Shown here: positions 7,164 to 13,481 of the stretch, piece by piece
Position numbering within the stretch: position 1 is the first letter of the stretch
Layout: the number at the start of each line of letters is the position of its first letter
Origin: an uncultured Clostridia bacterium
Lineage (GTDB): Bacteria; Bacillota; Clostridia; Peptostreptococcales; Acidaminobacteraceae
Direction of reading: 5' to 3'
Length of the DNA: 16,938 nt
Assembly: GCA_945950065.1 (NCBI GenBank)
Contig: CAMFGQ010000018.1
Location: forward strand, 1-16,938
The notes under the pieces: generated by a model
The model's input: only the letters and a program-made list of their open reading frames with translations
What the model was told of the DNA's origin: nothing
Databases searched by the model: none
Program-made: the position numbers and the translations under genes

Positions 7164-8303
7164 TTATAATTCTCTAAAAATCACCTCAAGGGTGGATTGG
7201 GGTACATCATAGCCAAGGTCATGTAAACATTTTGCTAGGGCAAGAAGAATTGATGCCATATCCAATTTAGATATGTATCCCATGTGACCGATACGAAAAA
7301 CTTTACCACTTAATCGTTGGAGTCCTCCGCCTAGCGTGATATTATATTTTTCTTGCATAAGAGCGTTTAGTTTTGGCCAAGTGATCGACTCGGGGAGATA
7401 GATTGCTGTGACGGCATCACTATCCGTGCCCTCGTCAGCTACTAATTTGAGTCCAAGGCTCGTGACGACCTTCCTTGTCATTGTAGCGATTTCGGAGTGT
7501 CTTTTCCAAAGTTCCTCAAGACCTTCTTCTTCAATCATTTGTGTGGCTTCTCTAAGGCCAAAAAAATGAGCGGTTGGAGGGGTATAGGGCAATTGATACT
7601 CGCCCTCTTTAGGGAGAATATGTCTGTAGTTCCAATACCATTTTGGTACGTTAGAAGCATCTACATAGTCCCACGCTTTTTGATTTAATGCCACGATTCC
7701 TAGACCGGGAGGAAGCATCAAACCCTTTTGTGATGCACCTATAGCAACATCGACTCCCCATTTGTCCATGTGGAATGGGAGGATGGCAAGTGAGCTGACC
7801 ACATCAACAATGAGAAGGGCTTTATGGTTGATCTCCTTAAGTCCTTTTCCTATGCTCTCGACATTATTTTCAACGCCTGTAGAGGTTTCGTTTTGTGGTA
7901 AGTAGACTGCTTTGATGTCTTTGTCAGAGAGAAGGATTTCTTTGATCTGTTCAAAGTTTACCTGTTTTCCCCAAGGCAGCTTTGCTTCAACGAGTTCTAA
8001 GCCATGTTCTTTGGCTATGATGCCTGCTCTTTCTCCGAAAAGACCATTTGAAGCTACGAGGATCTTGTCGCCTTTAGAAAAGAGGTTTACAATGACGGAC
8101 TCGATAATTCCACTTCCTGAGGAGGGAAAGAAAAGGATGTCGCCTTTGGTTTGGAAAATTCTCTTTAAAGATTGACTTGTTTCCTCTAAGAGTTGAGTAA
8201 AGTACGCACCTCGGTGATTGACCATGTGAGCGCCCATTGCGAGTCTCACTCTCTCGGGTAAATTGGTTGGTCCTGGAATTTGTAATAATGCCCTTGTATT
8301 CAA
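7164..8303 (-). CDS. Class V PLP aminotransferase, alanine/serine-glyoxylate type
   Basis: This 379-residue fold type I, class V aminotransferase has the layout of the alanine-glyoxylate, serine-glyoxylate and ureidoglycine-glyoxylate (PucG) group. The N-terminal IPGPTNLPERV motif, the cofactor-phosphate SGSGIIES loop (about 62-69), NETSTGV (138-144), Asp167 in VDVVSSL, Gln192-Lys193 in GASQKGLMLPPGL (Lys193 holds PLP) and Arg337 in FRIGHMG (substrate carboxylate) are all present. Such enzymes usually convert glyoxylate to glycine with an amino donor. The donor cannot be told from sequence, and ureidoglycine is a tempting option because of the adjacent cyclic amidohydrolase. The start is a TTG (8301-8303) after an AGGAGGT site (8308-8314). 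Only two bases separate it from the aldolase stop, so the two are probably translated together. Confidence 0.9.
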   Translation of the reverse strand: MNTRALLQIPGPTNLPERVRLAMGAHMVNHRGAYFTQLLEETSQSLKRIFQTKGDILFFPSSGSGIIESVIVNLFSKGDKILVASNGLFGERAGIIAKEHGLELVEAKLPWGKQVNFEQIKEILLSDKDIKAVYLPQNETSTGVENNVESIGKGLKEINHKALLIVDVVSSLAILPFHMDKWGVDVAIGASQKGLMLPPGLGIVALNQKAWDYVDASNVPKWYWNYRHILPKEGEYQLPYTPPTAHFFGLREATQMIEEEGLEELWKRHSEIATMTRKVVTSLGLKLVADEGTDSDAVTAIYLPESITWPKLNALMQEKYNITLGGGLQRLSGKVFRIGHMGYISKLDMASILLALAKCLHDLGYDVPQSTLEVIFREL

Positions 8304-8305
8304 AA

Positions 8306-9322
8306 TTACCTCCTATTAAAATATCGGTCGGTTGCTCTAATGACCTCCCTGACGTCTTCCTCTTCTATCCCGTTGTGAGTGACCATTCTAAAGCTGTTTT
8401 TGGTTGTTACTTTTATCAAGATGGATGCTTTCTTGAGATAGTCAGCATAGGATTCGGTTTCATCGAAGTGTCCGTGTACAATATTTGTATGTACATTTTC
8501 TGGCTCGATGCCTAAGGGATAGGTTTTTAATTCATTTGCAAGAAGCTGAGCGAGTTCGTGATCTTGTTTGATTCGGGGAATCATGGTGTCTAAGGCCACC
8601 AACACAGGTGCTGCCATAAAGCCTATTTGACGGAACCCACCTCCTAGGCGTTGTTTGACCCTTCTGGCTTCTTCGCAAAAGCTCTTGTCTCCAGCTAATA
8701 TGGCGCCAAAGGGAGCGCTAAGTCCTTTTGTAAATGCGACCATCACAGCAGCTGCGCCAGGAATTGTTTCGTGAAGCTGAAGGTTTTGGGCGACCGCAGC
8801 ATTGAAGAGTCTTGCGCCATCAACATAGAGTGGAAGTTGATATCGCATTGCTAACTTCGATATTTCTTCAATGTGCTGACGTTTTACGACATATCCTGCG
8901 TTTAGATCATTGGTATTTTCAATGGAAATGAGCGCTGTTTTAGAAAACTGCACTCCACATTTACGGATTTTGCTTTCGATCTCTTCTAAATTATAAACTC
9001 CTTTCTCGCATTTAATGAGTTGTGGTTGTAGTTGTGCGTTGGCTGAAAGTCCTCCACTTTCCAGATTAAAAAGATGGGAGTTTTCACCCAAAATGATTTC
9101 GTCGCCTCTTTCTCCAAAGCTAATGACAGCGGCTTGATTGGCCATTGTTCCTGATGCCATAAAGACGCTATCTTCTTTTCCGAGCATTGAAGCCATTCTT
9201 TCTTCTAATCTAAGGACAGTGGGATCATCACGTAGTGTATCGTCGCCTACTTTAGCATGGAATATTGCTTCCCTCATTGCAGGGGTAGGTTGTGATACTG
9301 TGTCACTTCTTAAATCGATCAT
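8306..9322 (-). CDS. ltaE: Threonine aldolase family (beta-hydroxy amino acid aldolase)
   Basis: This 338-residue PLP enzyme is of the low-specificity L-threonine aldolase (LtaE) family, which splits L-threonine or related beta-hydroxy amino acids to glycine plus an aldehyde. Matching features are MIDLRSDTVSQPTPAM at the start, VGDDTLRDDPTV, SGTMANQ (58-64), His83 in NSHLF (stacks on PLP), VDGAR (167-171), the PLP lysine K199 in AFTKGLSAPFG, and LGGGFRQIG. Two usually well-kept spots differ: the family ENTHN reads ENTND (135-139) and SKGLG reads TKGLS, hinting at altered substrate choice. It is the first gene of the operon, with an ATG at 9322 behind AAGGAG, and follows a sigma-54 promoter. 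Paired with a glyoxylate aminotransferase, it places the pathway at glycine/glyoxylate. Family is sure; substrate is not. Confidence 0.9.
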   Translation of the reverse strand: MIDLRSDTVSQPTPAMREAIFHAKVGDDTLRDDPTVLRLEERMASMLGKEDSVFMASGTMANQAAVISFGERGDEIILGENSHLFNLESGGLSANAQLQPQLIKCEKGVYNLEEIESKIRKCGVQFSKTALISIENTNDLNAGYVVKRQHIEEISKLAMRYQLPLYVDGARLFNAAVAQNLQLHETIPGAAAVMVAFTKGLSAPFGAILAGDKSFCEEARRVKQRLGGGFRQIGFMAAPVLVALDTMIPRIKQDHELAQLLANELKTYPLGIEPENVHTNIVHGHFDETESYADYLKKASILIKVTTKNSFRMVTHNGIEEEDVREVIRATDRYFNRR

Positions 9323-9352
9323 TTTTTACTCCTTTTGATATATGTATGTTAA

Positions 9353-9368
9353 AGCAAAGACTATGCCG
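9353..9368 (-). promoter_or_regulatory. Sigma-54 promoter of the catabolic operon
   Basis: On the minus strand the sequence CGGCATAGTCTTTGCT fits the sigma-54 consensus TGGCAC-N5-TTGCW. The invariant GG (9367-9366) and GC (9355-9354) are separated by the required 10 bases. Transcription would start near 9342, about 20 bases before the ATG at 9322, with an AAGGAG site between. The neighbouring gene encodes a sigma-54 activator of the same orientation, supporting direct control. Confidence 0.8.
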
Positions 9369-9387
9369 CTAAAAAAGTGGCATAGTC
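9359..9387 (-). terminator. Hairpin after the activator gene, overlapping the sigma-54 promoter
   Basis: A 12-bp stem (9359-9370 with 9376-9387, one G-T/A-C type imperfect pair) has a 5-base loop. It lies about 70 bases past the activator stop. Following bases on the minus strand (TTTGCTTTAA) are moderately T-rich, so termination is plausible but not certain. The promoter-proximal arm of the hairpin carries the -24 element of the sigma-54 promoter. Confidence 0.55.
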
Positions 9388-9415
9388 CTTTGAAGTTTCA
9401 TGGGATTTAGTTGTA

Positions 9416-9443
9416 TTCACAAAATATCATGTTCTATTTTGAA
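9416..9443. promoter_or_regulatory. Candidate activator binding site (weak)
   Basis: An imperfect inverted repeat (TTCACAAAATA, 8-base spacer, TATTTTGAA; a two-base insertion in one arm) lies about 50-75 bases upstream of the -24 element. Upstream activator sites of sigma-54 enhancer-binding proteins are often placed 80-150 bases upstream of the start site, which fits. The repeat is A+T-rich and could be chance. Confidence 0.25.
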
Positions 9444-9456
9444 ACACAGCGTCTCT

Positions 9457-11322
9457 TTATGAATCGCTTTTGATTTTTCGCCAAAGTGTGCTTCTTGAGA
9501 TTCCGAGAATTTCTGCTGCTCTGGTTTTATTCCCATCACACTCTTCAAGGGTCTTATAGATGAGTTTTTTCTCTTCATCTTCTAGAAGTGTTCCTTGGGA
9601 AAAGAGATGATCATTATTTAGGGCTAGTACATATTTGTCTAGCCATTCTTTATCTAATTCATTTTGTTGACACAAGACAAGAATGCGTTCTGTAAAGTTC
9701 TTCAGTTGGCGTATATTGCCTTTCCATTGATTTGTCTTCAGCAGATTCATGACTTCAGGAGATATCTTAAGGGGATTTCTTCCCATTTTTTGTGCCAAAT
9801 CTTTATTGAAGAAATGAAAGAGCACTTCAATATCTTGTGGTCTCTCACGCAGGGGACTTAGATGAAGACTTAACACGTGCAATCGATAGAACAAATCCAT
9901 TCGGAAGTTACCTTCCTCAATCATTTTGTCTAAAGATCGATTTGTAGCGGCAATAATTCGTACACTGAGTGGAATGACCTCTCGGGTTCCAAGGGGTACT
10001 ACAGACCTTTCTTCAATGACTCTAAGAAGTCTGCTTTGTAACGAGGGCTTCATTTCTGAAATTTCATCCAAGAAGATCGTACCTCCTTGGGCAGTTTCAA
10101 AGAGTCCCTTTTTTCCTTGGCTCAATGCACCTGTGAAGGCCCCAGGACCATAACCAAAGAGTTCTGCTTCCAAAAGGCTCTCTGGAAGCGCAGCGCAGTT
10201 TACTGCGACAAATGGTTTTTCTCTTCTACGGCTCGCATTATGGATACTTTGAGCAAAAACTTCTTTTCCAGTTCCTGTTTCTCCATAAATGAGAACAGTG
10301 GAATCGTGGTTCGCATAATTTTCAGCAATTGAAACACTTTGTTTTAGCGATGAGCTGATTCCCAAGATATCACTGAATTGATGTTTGGCGACATGACCTT
10401 CCTTAATTCGCTTTTTTTGAAGTGAGAGTTCCATTTCAAGGACATGGTCGAGATCACTTAGAACAAACATAAGTTGTTCGACTTCACCTATGGAAGGTAT
10501 GGAATAAACGCTCACCATGGCTTGCCGATTATTAAATGTAAAGATTTCATTGTGAATAATGCGTTCTTTGAGAAAGAGTTCCTCGATCGTATCTTTGGAA
10601 ATAAACAGCTCATCAAGAAGATTTTCTCTTTTATTCAAAATGGGAATAAAATGGAGTGCTTTTTGGTTAAAGAATGAAATCATCCCCTTGCGGTTGATGC
10701 TAAATACTCCTTCCCTTGAACTTTCCATTAACACATGAAGATTTTCTCTGCTTAATTTAACTTCATGTATGGCTCTAACAAGGTTTTTTGCTTCTTTGAA
10801 GGCTTTGTTTATTGAACCAAGACTGGACGTTAAAACCACAAAATTCGCTTTAGGGTAGAGTGGTTGAAATGTATTGAGTACGCCACCACCAACAAAGGTG
10901 TTGAAACCAAGAGAAGTAAGTTCTCTTATGACTCTGCCAACTTCTTCTTCTGATTGGACTATTTTATGAAGGATTTCTTCCCCCTTAATTTTTGTATAGT
11001 TCATAAAGGGTTGAATCATATTGGGGAATAACAGAACGGCAAACGGCTCTTTGTGTGATTTTGCTTTTTCTAAAGCGTGGTGAAAATCCACCTCGGTTAA
11101 AGGGATTTCAACAATAGGGAAGTCTAAATTAAGATTTTCTAAAAGTTTTTTCGTTCCACCACGTGCAATCACGGCATCGTATGCTTGAGCGGTGAGGCTA
11201 TTAGCAATGGAAATAGACTCGTTCATGGAGACTTCAAAAATAGAAAGCTGGTCGCTTTTTTCTTTTTCTACTTGGTGAACTAACTCCTTAAGTTCGTGAG
11301 GGATTAAAAAAGCTAGTTTCAT
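9457..11322 (-). CDS. Sigma-54-dependent transcriptional activator with PrpR_N sensor
   Basis: This 621-residue bacterial enhancer-binding protein has four parts. Residues 1 to about 180 resemble the PrpR_N ligand-sensing domain (RGGT at 54-57; a later GFNTFVGGG turn), which in PrpR senses a small organic acid. A PAS-like domain spans about 195-300 (ESSREGVFSINRKGMISFFNQKA). The AAA+ sigma-54 interaction domain is complete: Walker A GETGTGKE (347-354), the sigma-54 contact loop GAFTGA (394-399) and Walker B GGTIFLDE (413-420). A Fis-type helix-turn-helix closes it (about 592-618, NKTRAAEILGISRSTLWRKIK). There is no phosphoacceptor receiver domain, so it is likely a one-component sensor of an inducer. 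It sits directly upstream of the operon carrying the sigma-54 promoter at 9353-9368 and is therefore its probable activator. The ATG at 11322 is preceded by AAGGAAGG. Confidence 0.93.
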   Translation of the reverse strand: MKLAFLIPHELKELVHQVEKEKSDQLSIFEVSMNESISIANSLTAQAYDAVIARGGTKKLLENLNLDFPIVEIPLTEVDFHHALEKAKSHKEPFAVLLFPNMIQPFMNYTKIKGEEILHKIVQSEEEVGRVIRELTSLGFNTFVGGGVLNTFQPLYPKANFVVLTSSLGSINKAFKEAKNLVRAIHEVKLSRENLHVLMESSREGVFSINRKGMISFFNQKALHFIPILNKRENLLDELFISKDTIEELFLKERIIHNEIFTFNNRQAMVSVYSIPSIGEVEQLMFVLSDLDHVLEMELSLQKKRIKEGHVAKHQFSDILGISSSLKQSVSIAENYANHDSTVLIYGETGTGKEVFAQSIHNASRRREKPFVAVNCAALPESLLEAELFGYGPGAFTGALSQGKKGLFETAQGGTIFLDEISEMKPSLQSRLLRVIEERSVVPLGTREVIPLSVRIIAATNRSLDKMIEEGNFRMDLFYRLHVLSLHLSPLRERPQDIEVLFHFFNKDLAQKMGRNPLKISPEVMNLLKTNQWKGNIRQLKNFTERILVLCQQNELDKEWLDKYVLALNNDHLFSQGTLLEDEEKKLIYKTLEECDGNKTRAAEILGISRSTLWRKIKSDS

Positions 11323-11406
11323 AAGTTTTTTCCTTCCTTTCTACCTTTAAAGCGATAAACGCATTTTTTTATCATCACAAATCACACATTGCCCGAAAAA
11401 GCTGAC

Positions 11407-11434
11407 TTGACAACAGAACTGCGTGTTATATAAT
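11407..11434 (+). promoter_or_regulatory. Perfect-hexamer sigma-A promoter on the plus strand, antisense to the transpeptidase gene
   Basis: TTGACA (11407-11412) and TATAAT (11429-11434) are both exact consensus and are separated by 16 bases, one shorter than the preferred 17. Transcription would start around 11441 and run rightward, antisense to the 3' end of the L,D-transpeptidase gene (stop at 11453). I see no plus-strand gene or ribosome binding site for it to serve. The -10 region also sits in an A+T-rich inverted repeat (GTTATA at 11425-11430, TATAAC at 11438-11443). Confidence 0.55.
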
Positions 11435-11452
11435 AACTATAACAGAGGTCTC

Positions 11453-12682
11453 TTAATACACCCAAACAGGCATGCCTACCCAACACTGATAGTAGAGGCC
11501 TGCCATGTCTTGGGGATGGAGATTAATGCAACCATGACTACCTCCATAGAGGTAGTGGTCTGTACCAAATGCCCACTGCCAGTCTGCGTCGTGGATTCCT
11601 TCAATCATCCCTTCATTGTTAATCTGCATCCAGAATTGTACGGGGACATCATAGGAATATCCTTCGCGATTGGTGTTGACTAGGCGGGTGTTGGTATCCA
11701 TAGAAAGGATGCTCCAATAGCCTCTGTGAGTACCGTAGCCTTTATTGGGATTGCCAGTAATCACAGGAGCTTCAAAGACGACATTGCCATCACGATACAG
11801 CCATAGCCATTGGCGGTTTAGGGATACGGCAATTCCATTGTGAAGCGCATAGTCTGCATCGGGTGTTCGACTGACACGCATGTAGCTTGGCTCCCAGGTG
11901 GTTTCGTTTTCTTCAAGGGCCTTTAGAAAGATGGGAAGACTGTCCTCTTGATTCACCATCCACATGGTGTTTCCTCCGTCCTCTTCATCAAAGTATTCCT
12001 TGAACACTTTCGTCGCCTTTGCTTTGTTTAACGTAAAGTCGGCATTGAACAGAGAGAGGTACTCTTTCCCCTCTAGGTTCCATGAATAATCTTTGCAGAG
12101 AAGATGCCTTTTTTTCCAGTCATTGGCAATGAGGCGAAGCTCACTGGAAGGAACCTTAGGTTCACTAAAGTAAGCATCTAGCGAAAGTTCAAACTTCCCC
12201 TTGGCGATGCTTTCCTTTGCAAGAGCAGTGAGTCCCTTGAGATCTGGTAGAGAGATTTGTCTCTTGGCAGGCTCTAAGATGATTTCCCCATTTTTAAGGG
12301 AAAGATGAGCATCTTTAGCTTCTTGATTTTTGGGTAGATTCTCCATGACTCGATCTACATTCTGTGTAAGTTTTCCTTCATCATAGACGATTTCCCTTTT
12401 TGTTGTTAGATGAAGGGGGTATAGAGTAAACAGTTGTTTTTTGGGGAGTTGATAGCTATAGGAGAAGAACCCTTTAGGTGTAACTTCCTCATGAAGCGAC
12501 ACTTTTTCTGAGGTGAAAAAGAGCTGTTTATCCATTGGTTCATGTCTATCCTCTGGACGCAAGTTCCATGAAACAGTGTTCCCATCTACTGTGGAACCTG
12601 GGAAATAGATATAGTAAAACAACACATTCAACCCTAGCACAAGTGCAAAGAGAAGGATGATGAAGATGAGTGTTTTTTTCAT
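11453..12682 (-). CDS. Membrane-anchored L,D-transpeptidase (YkuD domain)
   Basis: This 409-residue protein has one N-terminal membrane segment (about residues 3-27, FIILLFALVLGLNVLFYYIYF) and then an extracytoplasmic part. Residues of about 100-280 contain no motif I can name and may serve in substrate recognition. The C-terminal YkuD catalytic domain starts near 285 (NGIAVSLNRQWLWLYRDG) and carries the active site: His364 in GIHDAD and SHGCINL with nucleophile Cys385 and preceding His383. Such enzymes form 3-3 peptidoglycan crosslinks or attach proteins to the wall. The ATG at 12682 follows AAGGAG by about 6 bases. It is divergent from the ABC operon, with promoters meeting at 12693-12741. 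I see no convincing terminator in the 130 bases before the activator gene, so some read-through into it is possible. Confidence 0.92.
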   Translation of the reverse strand: MKKTLIFIILLFALVLGLNVLFYYIYFPGSTVDGNTVSWNLRPEDRHEPMDKQLFFTSEKVSLHEEVTPKGFFSYSYQLPKKQLFTLYPLHLTTKREIVYDEGKLTQNVDRVMENLPKNQEAKDAHLSLKNGEIILEPAKRQISLPDLKGLTALAKESIAKGKFELSLDAYFSEPKVPSSELRLIANDWKKRHLLCKDYSWNLEGKEYLSLFNADFTLNKAKATKVFKEYFDEEDGGNTMWMVNQEDSLPIFLKALEENETTWEPSYMRVSRTPDADYALHNGIAVSLNRQWLWLYRDGNVVFEAPVITGNPNKGYGTHRGYWSILSMDTNTRLVNTNREGYSYDVPVQFWMQINNEGMIEGIHDADWQWAFGTDHYLYGGSHGCINLHPQDMAGLYYQCWVGMPVWVY

Positions 12683-12692
12683 CGTAGTCTCC

Positions 12693-12722
12693 TTGAGATA
12701 CTCTTTGTTGTTATATTACAAT
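12693..12722 (+). promoter_or_regulatory. Sigma-A promoter for the ABC transporter operon
   Basis: TTGAGA (12693-12698) and TACAAT (12717-12722) are separated by 18 bases. The predicted start, near 12729, leaves a leader of about 36 bases with an AAAGGAAAG site before the ATG at 12765. Its -10 overlaps the -10 of the divergent promoter for the transpeptidase gene. Confidence 0.5.
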
Positions 12723-12741
12723 AAACAGACTTAAAGCTCAA
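12713..12741 (-). promoter_or_regulatory. Sigma-A promoter for the L,D-transpeptidase gene
   Basis: Reading the minus strand, TTGAGC (12741-12736) and TAATAT (12718-12713) are separated by 17 bases. Transcription would start around 12706, about 24 bases before the ATG at 12682, with AAGGAG between. Confidence 0.5.
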
Positions 12742-12764
12742 TCTACTTTTAGAAAGGAAAGAAG

Positions 12765-13481
12765 ATGATTCACATTGAACATGTCACCAAAACCTTTGGG
12801 ACAAAGACGGCTGTAGATAACATTAGTCTGGAGGTACATAAAGGAGAAATCTTTGGATTTCTCGGTCCCAATGGTGCTGGAAAAACCACCACCATCAAAA
12901 TGATTGTTGGACTTCTTGCTCAAGACCAAGGAACCATTGAAGTCAATGGTCTTAATGTCCGTGAAAAGCCCATTGAAAGCAAGAGGCTCTTTAGCTATCT
13001 TCCTGATAATCCTGAGCTTTATGACAAACTGACGGGAAGAAAATACCTCAACTTCCTCGCCGATGTCTATGGTGTTTCCAAAGAAGATCGGGAGAAGCGA
13101 ATCTCTACCTATGGTGATCTCTTTGAAATGAGCGCAGATCTTGATCAGTTTATCTCTGGGTATTCCCATGGGATGAAGCAAAAGATTGCGCTTATGGGGG
13201 CACTGATACATGATCCAGATCTACTGATTATGGATGAGCCTATGGTGGGTCTCGATCCAAAGAGTTCCTTTAGATTGAAAGAACTCATGCGTGAGCGCTG
13301 TGATCTAGGTAAGGCTGTATTCTTCTCTACCCATGTCATGGAAGTTGCAGAAAAACTCTGTGATCGCATTGCCATCATCAACAAAGGTAAGATCATTGCT
13401 ATTGGTACCTTAGAGGAAATCAAAAAGCAGGCAGAGGACGAAGGTAGTCTTGAGCGTATCTTCTTGGAGCTGACAGAATGA
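12765..13481 (+). CDS. ABC transporter ATP-binding protein
   Basis: This 238-residue ATPase subunit of an ABC-2-type transporter has Walker A GPNGAGKT (34-41), a Q-loop-like region, the signature YSHGMKQ (133-139, replacing the canonical LSGGQ, as in many CcmA/NatA-like exporters), Walker B LLIMDEP (153-159), a D-loop at GLDP and the switch His190 in FSTH. The length is normal, and no membrane segment is fused. The ATG at 12765 is preceded by AAAGGAAAG. It overlaps the next gene by 4 bases (ATGA), so ATPase and permease are translationally coupled. The pair looks like an exporter. The substrate cannot be told. Confidence 0.95.
   Translation: MIHIEHVTKTFGTKTAVDNISLEVHKGEIFGFLGPNGAGKTTTIKMIVGLLAQDQGTIEVNGLNVREKPIESKRLFSYLPDNPELYDKLTGRKYLNFLADVYGVSKEDREKRISTYGDLFEMSADLDQFISGYSHGMKQKIALMGALIHDPDLLIMDEPMVGLDPKSSFRLKELMRERCDLGKAVFFSTHVMEVAEKLCDRIAIINKGKIIAIGTLEEIKKQAEDEGSLERIFLELTE

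Noticed and set aside
11425..11443. Inverted repeat GTTATA-N7-TATAAC as a terminator for the transpeptidase gene
   Set aside because: The stem is only 6 bp of A/T pairs with no T-run. It overlaps a strong -10 box instead.
11537..11556. Hairpin as terminator of an antisense RNA
   Set aside because: It has an 8-bp stem but no following U-tract, and it lies in conserved codons of the active site, so the repeat may follow from the protein sequence.
11423..11683. Plus-strand open frame opposite the transpeptidase gene, just behind the antisense promoter
   Set aside because: It has no ribosome binding site or recognisable motif, and most of it is the complement of the conserved YkuD catalytic region, so it looks like a shadow of that gene.
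12738..13211. Minus-strand open frame opposite the ABC ATPase gene
   Set aside because: It is entirely antisense to an ATPase with all motifs intact and has no recognisable protein features.
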